Of a stretch of DNA of 64,000 bases, positions 21,976 through 34,800 are shown one piece after another. The translations under genes and the position numbers were made by a program. The stretch spans positions 682,001 through 746,000 of the forward strand of contig JAQPZY010001033.1 in the NCBI GenBank assembly GCA_029931535.1, read 5' to 3'. The notes under the pieces are model-generated. The model saw only the letters and a list, made by a program, of their open reading frames with translations, had not been told where the DNA came from and searched no databases. How positions within the stretch are numbered: the stretch's first letter is position 1; each line of letters opens with the position of its first letter. This DNA is from Margaritifera margaritifera (taxonomy: Eukaryota > Mollusca > Bivalvia > Unionida > Margaritiferidae).

Positions 21976-24900
21976 GTTTGTAGAAGCCTGTGGTATCCAT
22001 TTTACCACTGACATGACACCTGACCCAGATAGAAAAACAAAGATGGAAACAAAGACGTAATTTCATCAAGAACAAAAATATTTATTCCTACAATGATAGA
22101 CGCCGACCAGGAGATATGATAGCTATAGTCCGTTCAGCTCCGCATTGCGAATGGTATCCGTGCCTTTAGCTAAGTGAATTTTCACTTGAACGTTTCGAAA
22201 TGTATCTAAAATTACCCACAGGGGCTCGTATCGTTGGTTACAATTTACTTATAAATCATACGAATTAGGGACGTTTCGCCCCATGGACGTTTCGGCCCAA
22301 GACATTTCGCCCCACTTCAATGGTCATTTCGCCCCACTTCAATGGCCATTTCGCCCCACTTCAATGGACATTTCGCCCCACTTCAATGGACATTTTACCC
22401 CACTTCAAATGGACATTTCGCCCCACTTCAATGGACGTTTCGGAAGAAAAAACATTGTATGTTCTGACATCGTTTAATAAATAATCATGTTCGTATGAAA
22501 CGGTGTTCTTTTGAAATTATAATTATTTTTGAAACAAGTCTTTGAGAAATGCATTTTTTTTCTCCATGTATCGTGATGAAGAGTATAGAAAATAAAAGAG
22601 ATAGTAAGACAAGTTATCCTCTTATCAGAAGGAGATAGTAATAATAATAATAATAAGAAGAAGAAGAATAGGCTTATACTTGGACTATTCAATTTACGGA
22701 CCCATTTCAATTTGTTTGATTTGCATTCAGCCTGTCATTATATCTGATATTATTATTTTCCCCGTTTTCTTCGTTTATGTACTTAGACTGATCAGAAAAT
22801 GAATCTATCGTTTACAGTAATCATTATTTTCTATACTGCGATACTTTTATTTTCGCACTTACGAAAACTGATGAAAGTCCTTTTTTGGTGATGGTCATTT
22901 GCAATAAAGGAGTTCAATGTTTCTTCTTTGTTTGATTTACAATTCTGATATTATTGTTTAAAATAAGTCCACAAGAGTTCGAAGGTATAATCTTTTATTA
23001 AAAAAACAAAACAAATGGCATGTACTTGATGTCCACTGAATGTGGGGCGAAATGTCTTGGGCCGAAACGTCCATTGAAGTGGGGCGAAATGTCTTGGGCC
23101 AAAACGTCCATGGGCGAAACGTCCAGGTACGTCCATGTCTTGGGGCGAAATGTCTCGGTACCAAATCATACATGTACTATATAATACTACATAGGAGGAC
23201 ACTTCTCTCCCAGCTCGCGCGACCTATTTAAGAATCAACGTTGCTATTTCAAGCTACACTTCGCATAGCGTAATAAATTTGGTACCGATGTTTAGCTCAG
23301 GCATTCAAATTTTTATGCCTGCACAAAGTTTGACTTATTAACACACCTTTAAAGAATGCCAGACCATTTTCCTACGCTACTGGTCGACATGGTCATGATC
23401 GCGCCTACGTAATGGGTCCTACTAAACACTGCAAAGATGGCACATAGACATTTTAAAATGACAATAGTGGAAAATACTGAATGTTGATTCTAATTTTATA
23501 AAAATAGAAATGTTTCTATTGTCCATATATCCTTCGCTTTTTTTTGTGTCTGTTTTTAATGTCTGTTTACACTCGCAGTTGTATTGAATTATTGTAAATA
23601 TTCCAAAATGTCTTTTGTAACAAAAATGGAATCTTCTTATCATTATTTGTAACATATTTTATCTCATTTAATAATGATGCAGTAAATTCTGTGGGGAGTT
23701 TATATTATTAATATACATGTGGTAAGTACTGGGAAAAGAGAAGCGTGCAAAGACATTTTAAAACTTTACTTAATTGAAAATTCAACTTCCATATATGAAA
23801 ATATTTAATTATTTAAAGAAAAGGACGGTCCAACACATGGACAAAGCAAACATTTCTAATTCTTATATATTTATTTATATACATTTTGTATCAACATTCA
23901 GTATTTTACACTATTGTCATTTTTAAATGTCTATGTGCCGTCTTTGCTATGTCTTTTTCCGTTTTTGCCCTGTCTTTGCCCATCTTTGTGTGTCTTATTT
24001 CTTCTCTCAACACTTACCGTAATTAAATAATTTTATAAATTTACACGAGGACATTTCATGGTCAATAAGAAAGAGATAGTAGAAGTAACTTCCATATGTA
24101 AAAATATTGAATTATTTAAAGATGAAGACAGTCCAAGACATGGACAAAGCAAACATTTCTAATTCTTATATATTTATTTTTATAAATTTTGTATGTGCCG
24201 TCTTAGTATGTCTTTGCGCGTCTTTGCCTGTCGTTTCCCATCTTTGCGCGTCTTTGCGGTGTTTAGTAGGACTGCTTCATATGCAGATACAATGCACTGA
24301 ATGGAATACTGCCCACTTATTGGTCGACTGAAAATCAGGTTTTTAGTATGTGCAGTGCATCATTTTTGGTCAACCAATGAGAGGGCAGTATTCCATTCAG
24401 CTCATTGCACTTGCATATTAACTATGTCAACCGATAGTGTGGGAAGATGGTCTGGCATTCCTCTCTTGAAGTATTATATAGTACATGTATGATTTATAGG
24501 TGAATTGTAAGCAACAATACGAGCCCCTGTGAAATTACCCAGTTCGTTTCACTCACGAATTATTTAAACACCATTTGTATCAACATACTGAGCAATGCCA
24601 CTCTTTCCATACATGGTGAAAAGAGTGTTTTTTGTACATGTAATCCACTATATATGTATGTATGTCTTATAGATCCTGCCGTACTTTATTGGAGCACCCT
24701 CAACTACTAATTAATTTATTAATTTTGACTTACCTTTGTATCCAGATGGTAAATATAATCCCTCTTCTATTGATCTATAACATTAAATCCTTTAGAACAC
24801 TCACTTTTTAGGTCAGTCAAAATAAATTTATTAATTAGTAGTGAGCAGCTCAATAATCCACCTGTATAGCAAGTGAACCCTCCAGAAAGAATCGTGTCTT

Positions 24901-27900
24901 GATATGGTTGTTGTCCGCCACCAGTAATGTCAGAAGAAAAAAAAAGACAGAGAACAGCTTGTTGGTCTAATCATTTGCAGTGCTGAGGAAAACGAACTAT
25001 AGCTGGGTTGACATCTTACATTGTTGGACTAAGTAAGACCAAGAAACATGTCAATTCTTGGACACAGAATCTTGTCAGACATAAATCAGTGTTCTCCCCA
25101 GGACCTTTTATCATAGCAGTCCTGATTCGCTATAATTTCAGCCTGCTTTATGCTTTAGAACTAGCCAATGCACCAGTGCCAATAAGACTTTATGTTTTGT
25201 GCAATTCTTTAAAAATTAAGCTGTTAAGCATCCTGTCACCTAATTCAAACCCCTATCACTCAGATGACTCCTGTTCTTACCTCTTCGTGGGTATTTAATT
25301 AAGATAATCCAGGATAATTACTCACTCACTTAAACGTTGTCTTGTGTACCTGCCTTGGCCCAACTGCTGGTGTTGATTTTTCTGGTACACCTATTCCTGG
25401 CCTCAATCCCAGCACCCAGCCATGACAATAACAGCAATGGTTCTGAATTCAGATGCCAAGCATATTTAGCATGTCTGGTACTGGAATCTTCTTAACCATG
25501 TCATGTCACCCAGCACAAGTTCCACTTCCATCTTGACCCAGTATCAGCAATGGTGATACCCCATTCCTGGACACCCAGTGCTGTGGATCGTTGGGGATAC
25601 ACATATTGAATGACTGTCAACCTTTCTCTTTGGACTGGAGGGCCTTCCTTAACACACAACAACTACTTTGAAATATCATACTGATAGGACCCATGTTCAG
25701 CTTGGTTTCCAATCTGAACATAGTTTAAACCCTTTTGTCAAGAACCCTCCTGACACTCATCCTTGGGAGTTAATCTCTTGTATGACTCATGTAGTAACAG
25801 AGCAGTTCAACACTCACTTACCTAATGTCATAGCTGCATCTGTTAATCTTCACCTGTTCACCTGGTGGACAAAAAGGTCTCACATAGCCATTTTTAGCTG
25901 TATTGGTCATAGACCAGGAGAGCTTATGGAATGGTCTGTTGTCTGTCTGTCCATTGGCAGAAGTTATCACTGCTCCTCTTAAAGTACCTGGAGTATTCCC
26001 GTGAAATTTTCCATGCACATTCATCCCATGGTCTAGTTGGTCTTAAATGAAAATGGTGCTGTCCAGATGTCCAATATGGCCACCACACTGGCCATCTTGA
26101 AAATGTTATCGCTACTTCTCCTGAATAGATAGTCATATCAACTTGGGATTTTCACTAAAAGATTTCTTATGTTGTTTAGTTGGTCATAAATGAAAATGGT
26201 GCTAATCTGACATCCAATATGGCCACCACAGTAGCCATTTTGAAAATATTGTTATCACTACTCCTGAATGGAAAATCATATTGACATGTGGTTTTCACCA
26301 GAAGACTTCTTATGATGTCTCGTTGGTCTTAAATGAAAATGATTCTGATCTGATGCCCAATATGGCTGCCACTATGGCAATCTTAAAAATCTTTGTTATC
26401 GCTACTTCTCCTGAATGATTGGTCATAACAACATTAGGTTTTCACTGAAAGACTTCTTATGAGATCTAGTTGGTTGTAAATGAAAATGGCGCCAATCTGA
26501 CCTCCAGTATGACCACCACAATGGCCATCTTGAAAATCTTTTTATCACTACTTCTCCTAGATGACTCATCATATGGACATTGTGCTTTCATCAAAAGACT
26601 TTTTATATGTCTAGTTGGTCCTAAATGGAAATGGTGCCAATCTGATATCCAATATGGCCACCATGTCAGCCATCTTGAAATCTAGTCATTGTTAATCCAC
26701 CAAAATAGAAAGTCATATCAGCATAGGGTTTTCACCAGAAGACTTCTTGAGATGTCTTGTTGGTCCTAAATAAAAGTGGTGGAAATCGGACATCCAATAT
26801 GGCCACCACAACAGCTAATTTGAAAACCTTTTTATCGCTGGAGAATATCAGAGATACAGTCAACCTGTCAATAGTGGCCAACCACATGAAAAAGTCAAAC
26901 TGGTCTTTGTACACAGGTGACCTCTGTATGCAGGTTCACCCTTCAAAATTGATTTTTGAACAAATACCATGCACCGAAAGCAGTATCATTATTATTATTA
27001 TTATTATTATTAGCAGGTGTAATTTAGTGCACTATTCAACACAATCGCAGGGATGGTACTGGCTTTAAAAGAGTTATCGCCAAAAAAATCGCCAATCTCA
27101 ATATTTTGTCGCCAATTTTCAAAAAATGTCGCCAAGCAAGGAGTCAGTATTTTTCCATGTCTATTAATGTAGTAGGCAATAAAAATTGAAAAAGATGGGG
27201 TATTTATTACTTTATTGACAGCAAACAATACCACAATATTACAGAATAAATCATTACATGACTGTTTTGCATGCTTATTTATAATGTTTTGCCCTATTAA
27301 AATGTTGTTTCATAAAAATAATAAAATCGAATGTCACATGAATATGCATCGTGATTTTACGGCTGCCCACTTCAGTTTCAATGTCGAAGTCTCCTTCACA
27401 TTTGTACGTGCTGATTCTCATTAGATTCTCCAGAGTTTAGATGCCGAGTTTATTCCTGATGTCAGTTTTGATGAGATTCATCTTACTGAACCCACATTCA
27501 CAGTCTACGGTGCTGACTGGTGACACCAGGAGTCTCTCGGCAGCCGCAGATATACAAGGATATGTTGACCTGGATCACACAGCCAACTGAACCAAGTCCT
27601 TAACACCTGTATACACCTTACCATTCCTGAGAACCTGAACCCTAGTATAAGCCACAAAGCCAGCCAACTCCTGACTAACCTCTGACTGACTACCTAACCC
27701 AGAAGTAGACAAGTAACCTGAAACAATGCCTGAAACCTCTGAAAGAATGGAACTGTTAGCCTGTGAACCATACAAATAGGGATCAAACAACTTGGTTAGA
27801 GCACTTAAAACTATTGAATCCCCCTCCTCGGTGAACCTTGCCTTAAGATTGTCTATAACAATATCTGCAAACTTGGCACAAGAAGATGACCTTTGCTTAG

Positions 27901-28755
27901 TACCATCGCAAATTGTATGGCCTTTGTACTCGACAGTACACAAACCTGATGAATCTAAACTTGGTTCTGCTGGGATCTCAGAAAGAAACCTCGAAATATT
28001 AATACCAGACTCTGACCTCAGACCTTCAAGAACCTCAACAGTGGAGTGGAGAAGGGGGTTAAGTCAATATCAGATCTCTGATAAGCTAGACACAGAACTG
28101 CCAAATGCCTCAGAATGTCGGCCATATAGTTTGCTGTATAAACAAATTTGAAACAAGTAATGGGTTGATTTAGTGCAAGAGCCTTTGCAGACTTGTCTTC
28201 CATGAAGACACTAACTAGGGCTGGGAAATTATCAACAACTGCCTGCACACTACCTTAAAAACTCAACCACCTTGTGTGGAATACCTGATGCAAACAAGTG
28301 TGAGAAGCCTCCAACACTGACTGAATAGCCTCTAGCCTACACATATTACAGGGGGAATATGCAAAATACTTGTACATATTATTCAGTATATCTTGAAACT
28401 TAACCAGGTATCTAACCTCATCAGCTGCAGCAACTGTACCAAGAGCTAACCTATGTGCAATGCAATGAGTTGCCAGCAAACCTTTGGTAACCTCCTTCAA
28501 CCTGGTGACAACACCACTCTTGCAACCTACCATGACTGAAGCACCATTGGTACACACACCAACCAGATTGTCCAGACTGAAACCAAATGACTTTATTCGA
28601 CTTAACTGGCATTTTTGCTTTTACTAATAGAAGCAATCTTAGCTACTTCCATAGCCTTTGCATCCCGCATGATGGTCTGTACAAAGGTATGGCTGTTGTC
28701 ACCTGAAATAAATGCATTATCAAATATCAAATATCTTCTTTCCCTACATCTGCGG

Positions 28756-28849
<94 letters not shown>

Positions 28850-31800
28850 GTTCTCTGGTTTATGATTTATACCTTGCTAAAACAACGCGTTTTGTTTAAT
28901 TTTTATGCTCTTTTTGTTTCTGACTCTCGAACGTTAGCAAGAACTTAGTTAGCAACAAAATGATGCAATATGACATTGACTCAACACACAACTGTTATAG
29001 TATCACACTACAAGCATATTTATTGTTTTATTACAGTCCTGTTATGCAGTCAGTGACGTGTAATAACATTTGTTTTTCAACACGCATCTCTTTGATGTAC
29101 TTAACTTAGGACAAATTGGGTTGTTCCACTTAGTGTACTTTACCTATGCAAATTAGCCTAATGGGTTCTCCCTTAGCAGTGCTCAAAGAATATGACACTA
29201 CACATCACCCTAGCCATTGTGAGCCAATTCAGTAAATCTCTGAAAGGTGTCTGTTTATCTCTGACCGCCTTACCTTTTAATTTTCTTTAAACAGTTGTAT
29301 AAACTGACTGACTTTTTATCATATTAAATGATACACTGTATCCAGTTTATTACAGACTCAGTATTTGTTAATTTCTTGTGTCGGCTGAACAGTAGAATGT
29401 TAAGCTGCCTGTCTTAGCTACACGAGAACCGTGTATATTTCAGTTTCATTGGGTCACAGGGGTGTGATTGATACATCCTGTCATGTGCCTCAAAGCCTTT
29501 TTATGTACATATTTCAATATAGTTTTCTGAAGTTTCTAAAGACTACCGTTCAATACTAGTTTTCTTTATAATATTTTCTTCTTTTTTTGCCCGCATGGAT
29601 TATCTGCACCCGGAAAATCGAGAGTATGCTCTGATGTGTAGTTGACCTCTTATAGGGCAACAAAGCCTTATACATGAATACATTTGCGTAAAATTAATTT
29701 ATGTATGAGAATAAATGGTAACCTAATTGTTTGAATGTAAATTCTTGAAGATTGTCTGAAAAATATGAAACGCACCCCCCCCCCCCCTTCACACACACAC
29801 ACAAAATCCAGCCCCCGTTTTGCAATTATTCCTGTAATAGTAGCAATTCCAATTTCTGTAGTATCATTTATTTTCGTGGGGCTCAATTTTCGTAGTTTTG
29901 CAAAAAAAGACATTTTCGTGGGTACTTAAATTTGTGGTTTTGCCTGTCAAAGTTTGCATATTACTAAGTGTTTAATTTCGTGGTTTAACCTGTACAAATG
30001 TCCAAAATAATGAATAATAAAGAATAGAACTCTGTCGACGTAAACGGCGGTCACTTGAATGTTTATAACAATACTTTCACATGTATGAGCACAAATCAAA
30101 AACCTGACAAGTTCAATACTGACACCGTGTTTTTGTCCATGTGAATAACATCAATGGAAGCCAATGCAGCCAACAGCACTAAAACAATACTACTGCCTCT
30201 ATGATCACAAATAACATACATGTCAAGGTCAGTCACTTACACCGTGTTTTCGTCTGAGTGCTCAACATCAAAGAAAGCCGACGCAGACTACAACACTAAG
30301 TCAATCGGTTATTAAAGTAACCTGTATGATCTCTACCTTAAACCACTATCCATAAAGGGAACAAAACACGTGACCGGCTGACCTTTGCTCAATGCAGTCA
30401 GAAGACAGTTGCAATATTTGATGTGTCTAAAGCCCATCAATGTGAGAAGATGCTAACTAAATTGAAAGACAGTGGAATCACGCGTTTGTTTTTGCCTGCC
30501 CCATGTACAGACCAACTTCAACCACTAGACCTGATAATTAATAAAGAGTACAAAAAATAATTAAAATCACACTTCCACAACTGGTATGCTAAACAGGTCA
30601 TGGAGGCCATCGCGAAAAAAATAAAGATGCTACTGGTGACGATCACTGATTGGAACTTCATTAATCAAGCCAATTCGGGCTGAATGGATAATTGCAGCTC
30701 ACGCGACAATGAGTGAAAGATGTGACCTAATTATCGGTGGTTTGGAGAAAGCTGGACTTGTTTAATTCTGCAATTTGGGGGTTATCTACCTGACAAGCAT
30801 TTGTGTGTACATTGAGCCTTGTTTGACACGATGTTGATACAGTGGCTTTGTCCGAAAATCAGTGAAGTGTAAGCTTTAATACTATGCTGTAATTAGTGTA
30901 TATACGTAGTGTTTCATTATTTAATAGTGCTTCAAGCAATAGTTCTAGTATTTTACAGGCTTGTTGTTCTTTTGGATTAAAAATGCATGGATAAAATAAA
31001 ATGTGGTTTCAGGAGGATTTAAATTGTTCAACAACAGTTGTACTCAAGTGAAGGATCGATTTGAATAAGTATTTAATTTAATTTTCATATACTATTATTT
31101 TGTATTATTCTTTCTTTCATTTTCAACATTATTAGTGTTTGAATACCTTGTGCTTTTTCTTGTTTCTCTCTATCCTTACTTATCTCGCATATCGATTTGA
31201 GGCAGTGAGTGGAAATTACAGCTATCGGATATCTTATCGACATGTGTGCATTGGATCAGTATAAAATGCTTTTTAATTCTTTTTTCAAAGGTTTAAAATA
31301 AAATAAACACGTGTAAAAGCTAATATTTTATTTCCAAATTACAGAATTGACATTGATTTATGAAATACTAGTAGGTTCCTTAATCTCTAGGAACGACATA
31401 TGGTACGAAAATGAGCTGGGGGGAGGGCATCATCATCATACGAGGCTAATTTTTAGTTGGGTATTTAAATTCGTGGTTTGGGGCAACAACGAAAACCATG
31501 AAAATTGGTCCCCCACGAAAATTGCTGATACTACAGTATAACAAAGTAACAAATGTTTCGACCACCTCCCCCTCCAAAACAGTATGTAATTGTATACCCA
31601 AGTTTGCGGCTTCCTTTAATGGTGCCTTTGAATTCCTCCACTCCAAACCCAAGATTGTATATACAAGTTTTAACAGCCAAAAATGTTGTCGCACAAAAAA
31701 TCGCCAGATGTATATTTTGTCGCCAATCAGGAAAAAAAATCGCAATTTGCGACATTGGCAATGCCTATCGCGATCCCTGAATCATAAAATAAATCTTAGA

Positions 31801-34800
31801 TCTTGTTCTCTCCCAAAGTTATGTTCCACATAGTATTACTGTATCCTGCTCTCTTTAATCCATCCTATAAATTAAATAATCACTGATGCTTAAAAAAATT
31901 AAAAAAATAAAAAATCACTGATCTTTGTAATGTTGAATGTGACAGCAATCTAATTTCACAACTAACTGACAGTTTACATATGATTGTGAAACAGAGGACT
32001 GGCTCTTTCTTTGGCCAACTTGCACAATTATACTATGGAACAGGTGTTCACACTTTAAAACAATATATAAATTAATCAGTTGCTCAGCTCACTGAGATCA
32101 AAAGAATCTGCCTATGTGATGAATAGGGAATGGAAAGAAGCTTAATGTGACCATTGTTACTAACACATGAACCAAAACGTTGCCAGTCTTTACAGACAAG
32201 TTTTGTCAATATTGAATGATGCCCGACTCTAATGAATAACTACTCTAATGTTATTCCTCGTAAAATAACATTTTTCAACAGATTAAAAAAATTAAGATTT
32301 CAATCAATACCTGTCACACTGTCACAAAAGGCAACTCATTTCTTCTGCGACTCTATGACTACTTTTCCCGACATCTAGTTAAAAAATTGCTTTAACCCTC
32401 TCTAATGATAAAAACTGCCTTGCTTTTGAATTTGACATATTGACAGTGTGACTGGAGTACAGTGAGTACAAGCAAAATAGGAAATGTTTACACATCGACT
32501 CGTGTGCTATTTCTTTATCTAAACAATGCCTTCCTCATCAAAGAAAAGTTTTATTTGCATGAATAGAGCCGTTACTGTTGATATGCTCCATTGACCACTT
32601 GAAGTAGAGAGAAACCATTATTTTGTCAGGAAACGCCTTCCTGTCGACTGCAGAAAGCAGGTGACTGTTATATACATGACTTTTAAATAGGAAATTTGTT
32701 GAGAGGAAATTAGAATGGGCATTTTGAGCAGGTGACTGCTATATAAAGGAGACTGTTGGGACAGGTTCAACTGTATTTTCAGTACTCAGCAGTTAAAAGG
32801 AAGAAATGGTCTTATCTTGAATTCCTGGAAATTCTTTTTGGCCAGTAGAGCATCAGTCCATTCATGTGACTCTTGTTTTGTTTTTTTCATAACAGGCCAC
32901 CAAAAAGGCAAACTTCATGGGTCCAGCAACCCAGAGTCTTGCCCTCATTTCCCGGGAGAGATCAAAAAAACAGAATGGACCATCTAAGGCATGCAAAACA
33001 GAGAACATCCCTTCCATTCCCTTTCTCTTGATTCTGTCAGCAATAATGCCATGATTTCATGTTCTTTCTAACATTCCTGGTGGGAAGAATTCAGCTTTAC
33101 CATGGAACGACAAACATTGTCTCACTGACCATGGATGATAAGCTTTTGTTGGAGGTCCTTTAGACCATATTCAGTGCCATTCTCCTATTATAAATGGTAC
33201 CCATCATTGCAGATGTTCCAGAGACCATTACTAAGCAGATATCTTGCAGCAAGAATGAACACTATGCTAACAACAAGGGCTGCTGAGATTGTTTACGATG
33301 CAAACTCATTGGGATCATACTCCAGACCTTTTTCTTGGCCCCAGAGCCAATAGCAAGCTTCATCAGGTCATGGATCTAAATTCTTTCACCCACTTCATTT
33401 GAGCACCACATTTAGAATGGGGACCCTGAGATTGGTTTTAGAGATGGTTCAGGAGAATGTTTTCACATTCAGTTTAGACCTACAAGATACACACCTTTAC
33501 ATATCCATTCACAGGTCTTCCCAGAGTCCACAAGGTTCATGTTCTGGGACACATCTACTGGTAGGGCAATCCTTACCAGTCTGAATATCAGTCACTGGGG
33601 CTGCATGAGAATCATGAACTGAACAGAGTCATGTCGCTTTTCTTAACTGCGTATATGTTCGTGAAGTCAGACTGCCTCATTGACATTCTGCATAGCACTA
33701 GGTCAGTCCATTTTGTTCCAGGACATGCAACTGCTTGTTTCACTGTGACTTTGCCTTGGATTCCTTGAGAACAACGACAAATCCAAGCTCATCCCATCCA
33801 AGCATTTCATTCATTTGGGCACAGAGTTTGAAACCCTCGTAAACTGAGTCTATCATTCTTGAGAAAGTGTCTTGGAATTATCTTGGTGGTTTCTACCATT
33901 TGCTCAGAGATATGTTGGGGTATCCAACTTCCTAGAAATGTGCAGGGTCTGGTTCCTCCAAGAGCACTCGTTATACATTCATACCCTGGAGATGAAAGTC
34001 ATAGTGCATACTTTTCAATCATGGCAGGAGATGCTATATGGAAAGAGCATTCTCATTCTCATTCTGTCTGACATATCAACTGTCTTCAATTGCATCAGAA
34101 GGCAAGGCAAAAAAAAATCCACAAACCTCTGCCTCATCATTTGGGATTTTCTCTGGTGGTGTCATCACCAACAAATCTACATCCAAGTCTGTCACATCCC
34201 GGGCAGGCTGAAATCCCTAGTAGACTCCATGTCCCATTGGATTCAGCTGATTCACAATGAATGGTTCTTATTGTCTTCAGTCAAATTTGCACCCATTGGG
34301 GTTGACCTCTTGTAAACCTTTTACAGTGAACTGGAATGCAAAGCTCCCAGCTTTTGTCTCTCCAGTCCCAGATCAGAAAGCCTAGGCAGTCAACACCCTT
34401 TCCTTGAGCTTGAATGGTCTCATGGCATATGCTGTTTCGCATCTGCCATGTTGCCCAAGTCATGCAGAAAAACATGGGAATTGGAGTGCAGTTAATATCT
34501 GTTTGCTCCCTTCATGTGGGAAAGATATGGTTCAATAATCTATGGAACTTAGCAGTGGAGATTCACAGGGAAATCCTGACTTCTTTCTGCCTGCTCAATA
34601 AATCGTGAATGCAGGGCTTTCATCCATGCCCCGAGATGTTGAACCTGCACACTTGGCTCATATCAAGCAAGCCCTCAGAAGGAAATGATTCTCGGAACAA
34701 GTGGTAGACAGATTTGTTCCAGCAAGAATGCCCACCACTTTTAAAAACATGGGGAAGTGGAGAGTTTCTTTCCCAGTGGTGCAAGCAGAAACATATTCCT

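Larger units (their letters stand above)
22205..24540. mobile_element. Composite palindromic region with nested fold-back elements
   Basis: The outer left arm (22210-22261: CACAGGGGCTCGTAT, TACAATTTACTTATAAATCA) pairs with the right arm at 24484-24536. The left arm is then cut by the 901 bp element below. It resumes at 23163-23188 (CATGTACTATATAATAC) and at about 23355-23410 (AGAATGCCAGACCATTTTCC), pairing with 24472-24497 and 24405-24465. So the outer element has long inverted arms, split by two later insertions. Confidence 0.75.
27048..31779 (-). mobile_element. hAT transposon relic, 4.7 kb, with a nested pogo-like element
   Basis: The left terminus CAGGGATGGTACTGG and the reverse complement of the right terminus, CAGGGATCGCGATAGG, form a short imperfect inverted repeat. 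Both ends carry repeated GTCGCCAA-type subterminal motifs (27075-27135 and 31680-31770), a usual hAT layout. A decayed hAT transposase lies on the minus strand at 27330-28700. No clear 8 bp target duplication is seen (CACAATCG against AATCATAA). A separate inverted-repeat element at 29856-31536 is inserted inside. Confidence 0.7.

Noticed and set aside
25008..25298. 96-codon frame as a gene
   Set aside because: No motif, no neighbours and no splice signals; it could be a decayed repeat but I could not match it.
28615..28948. Open frames rich in SLSLSL
   Set aside because: They are translations of the (CT)n microsatellite, not genes.
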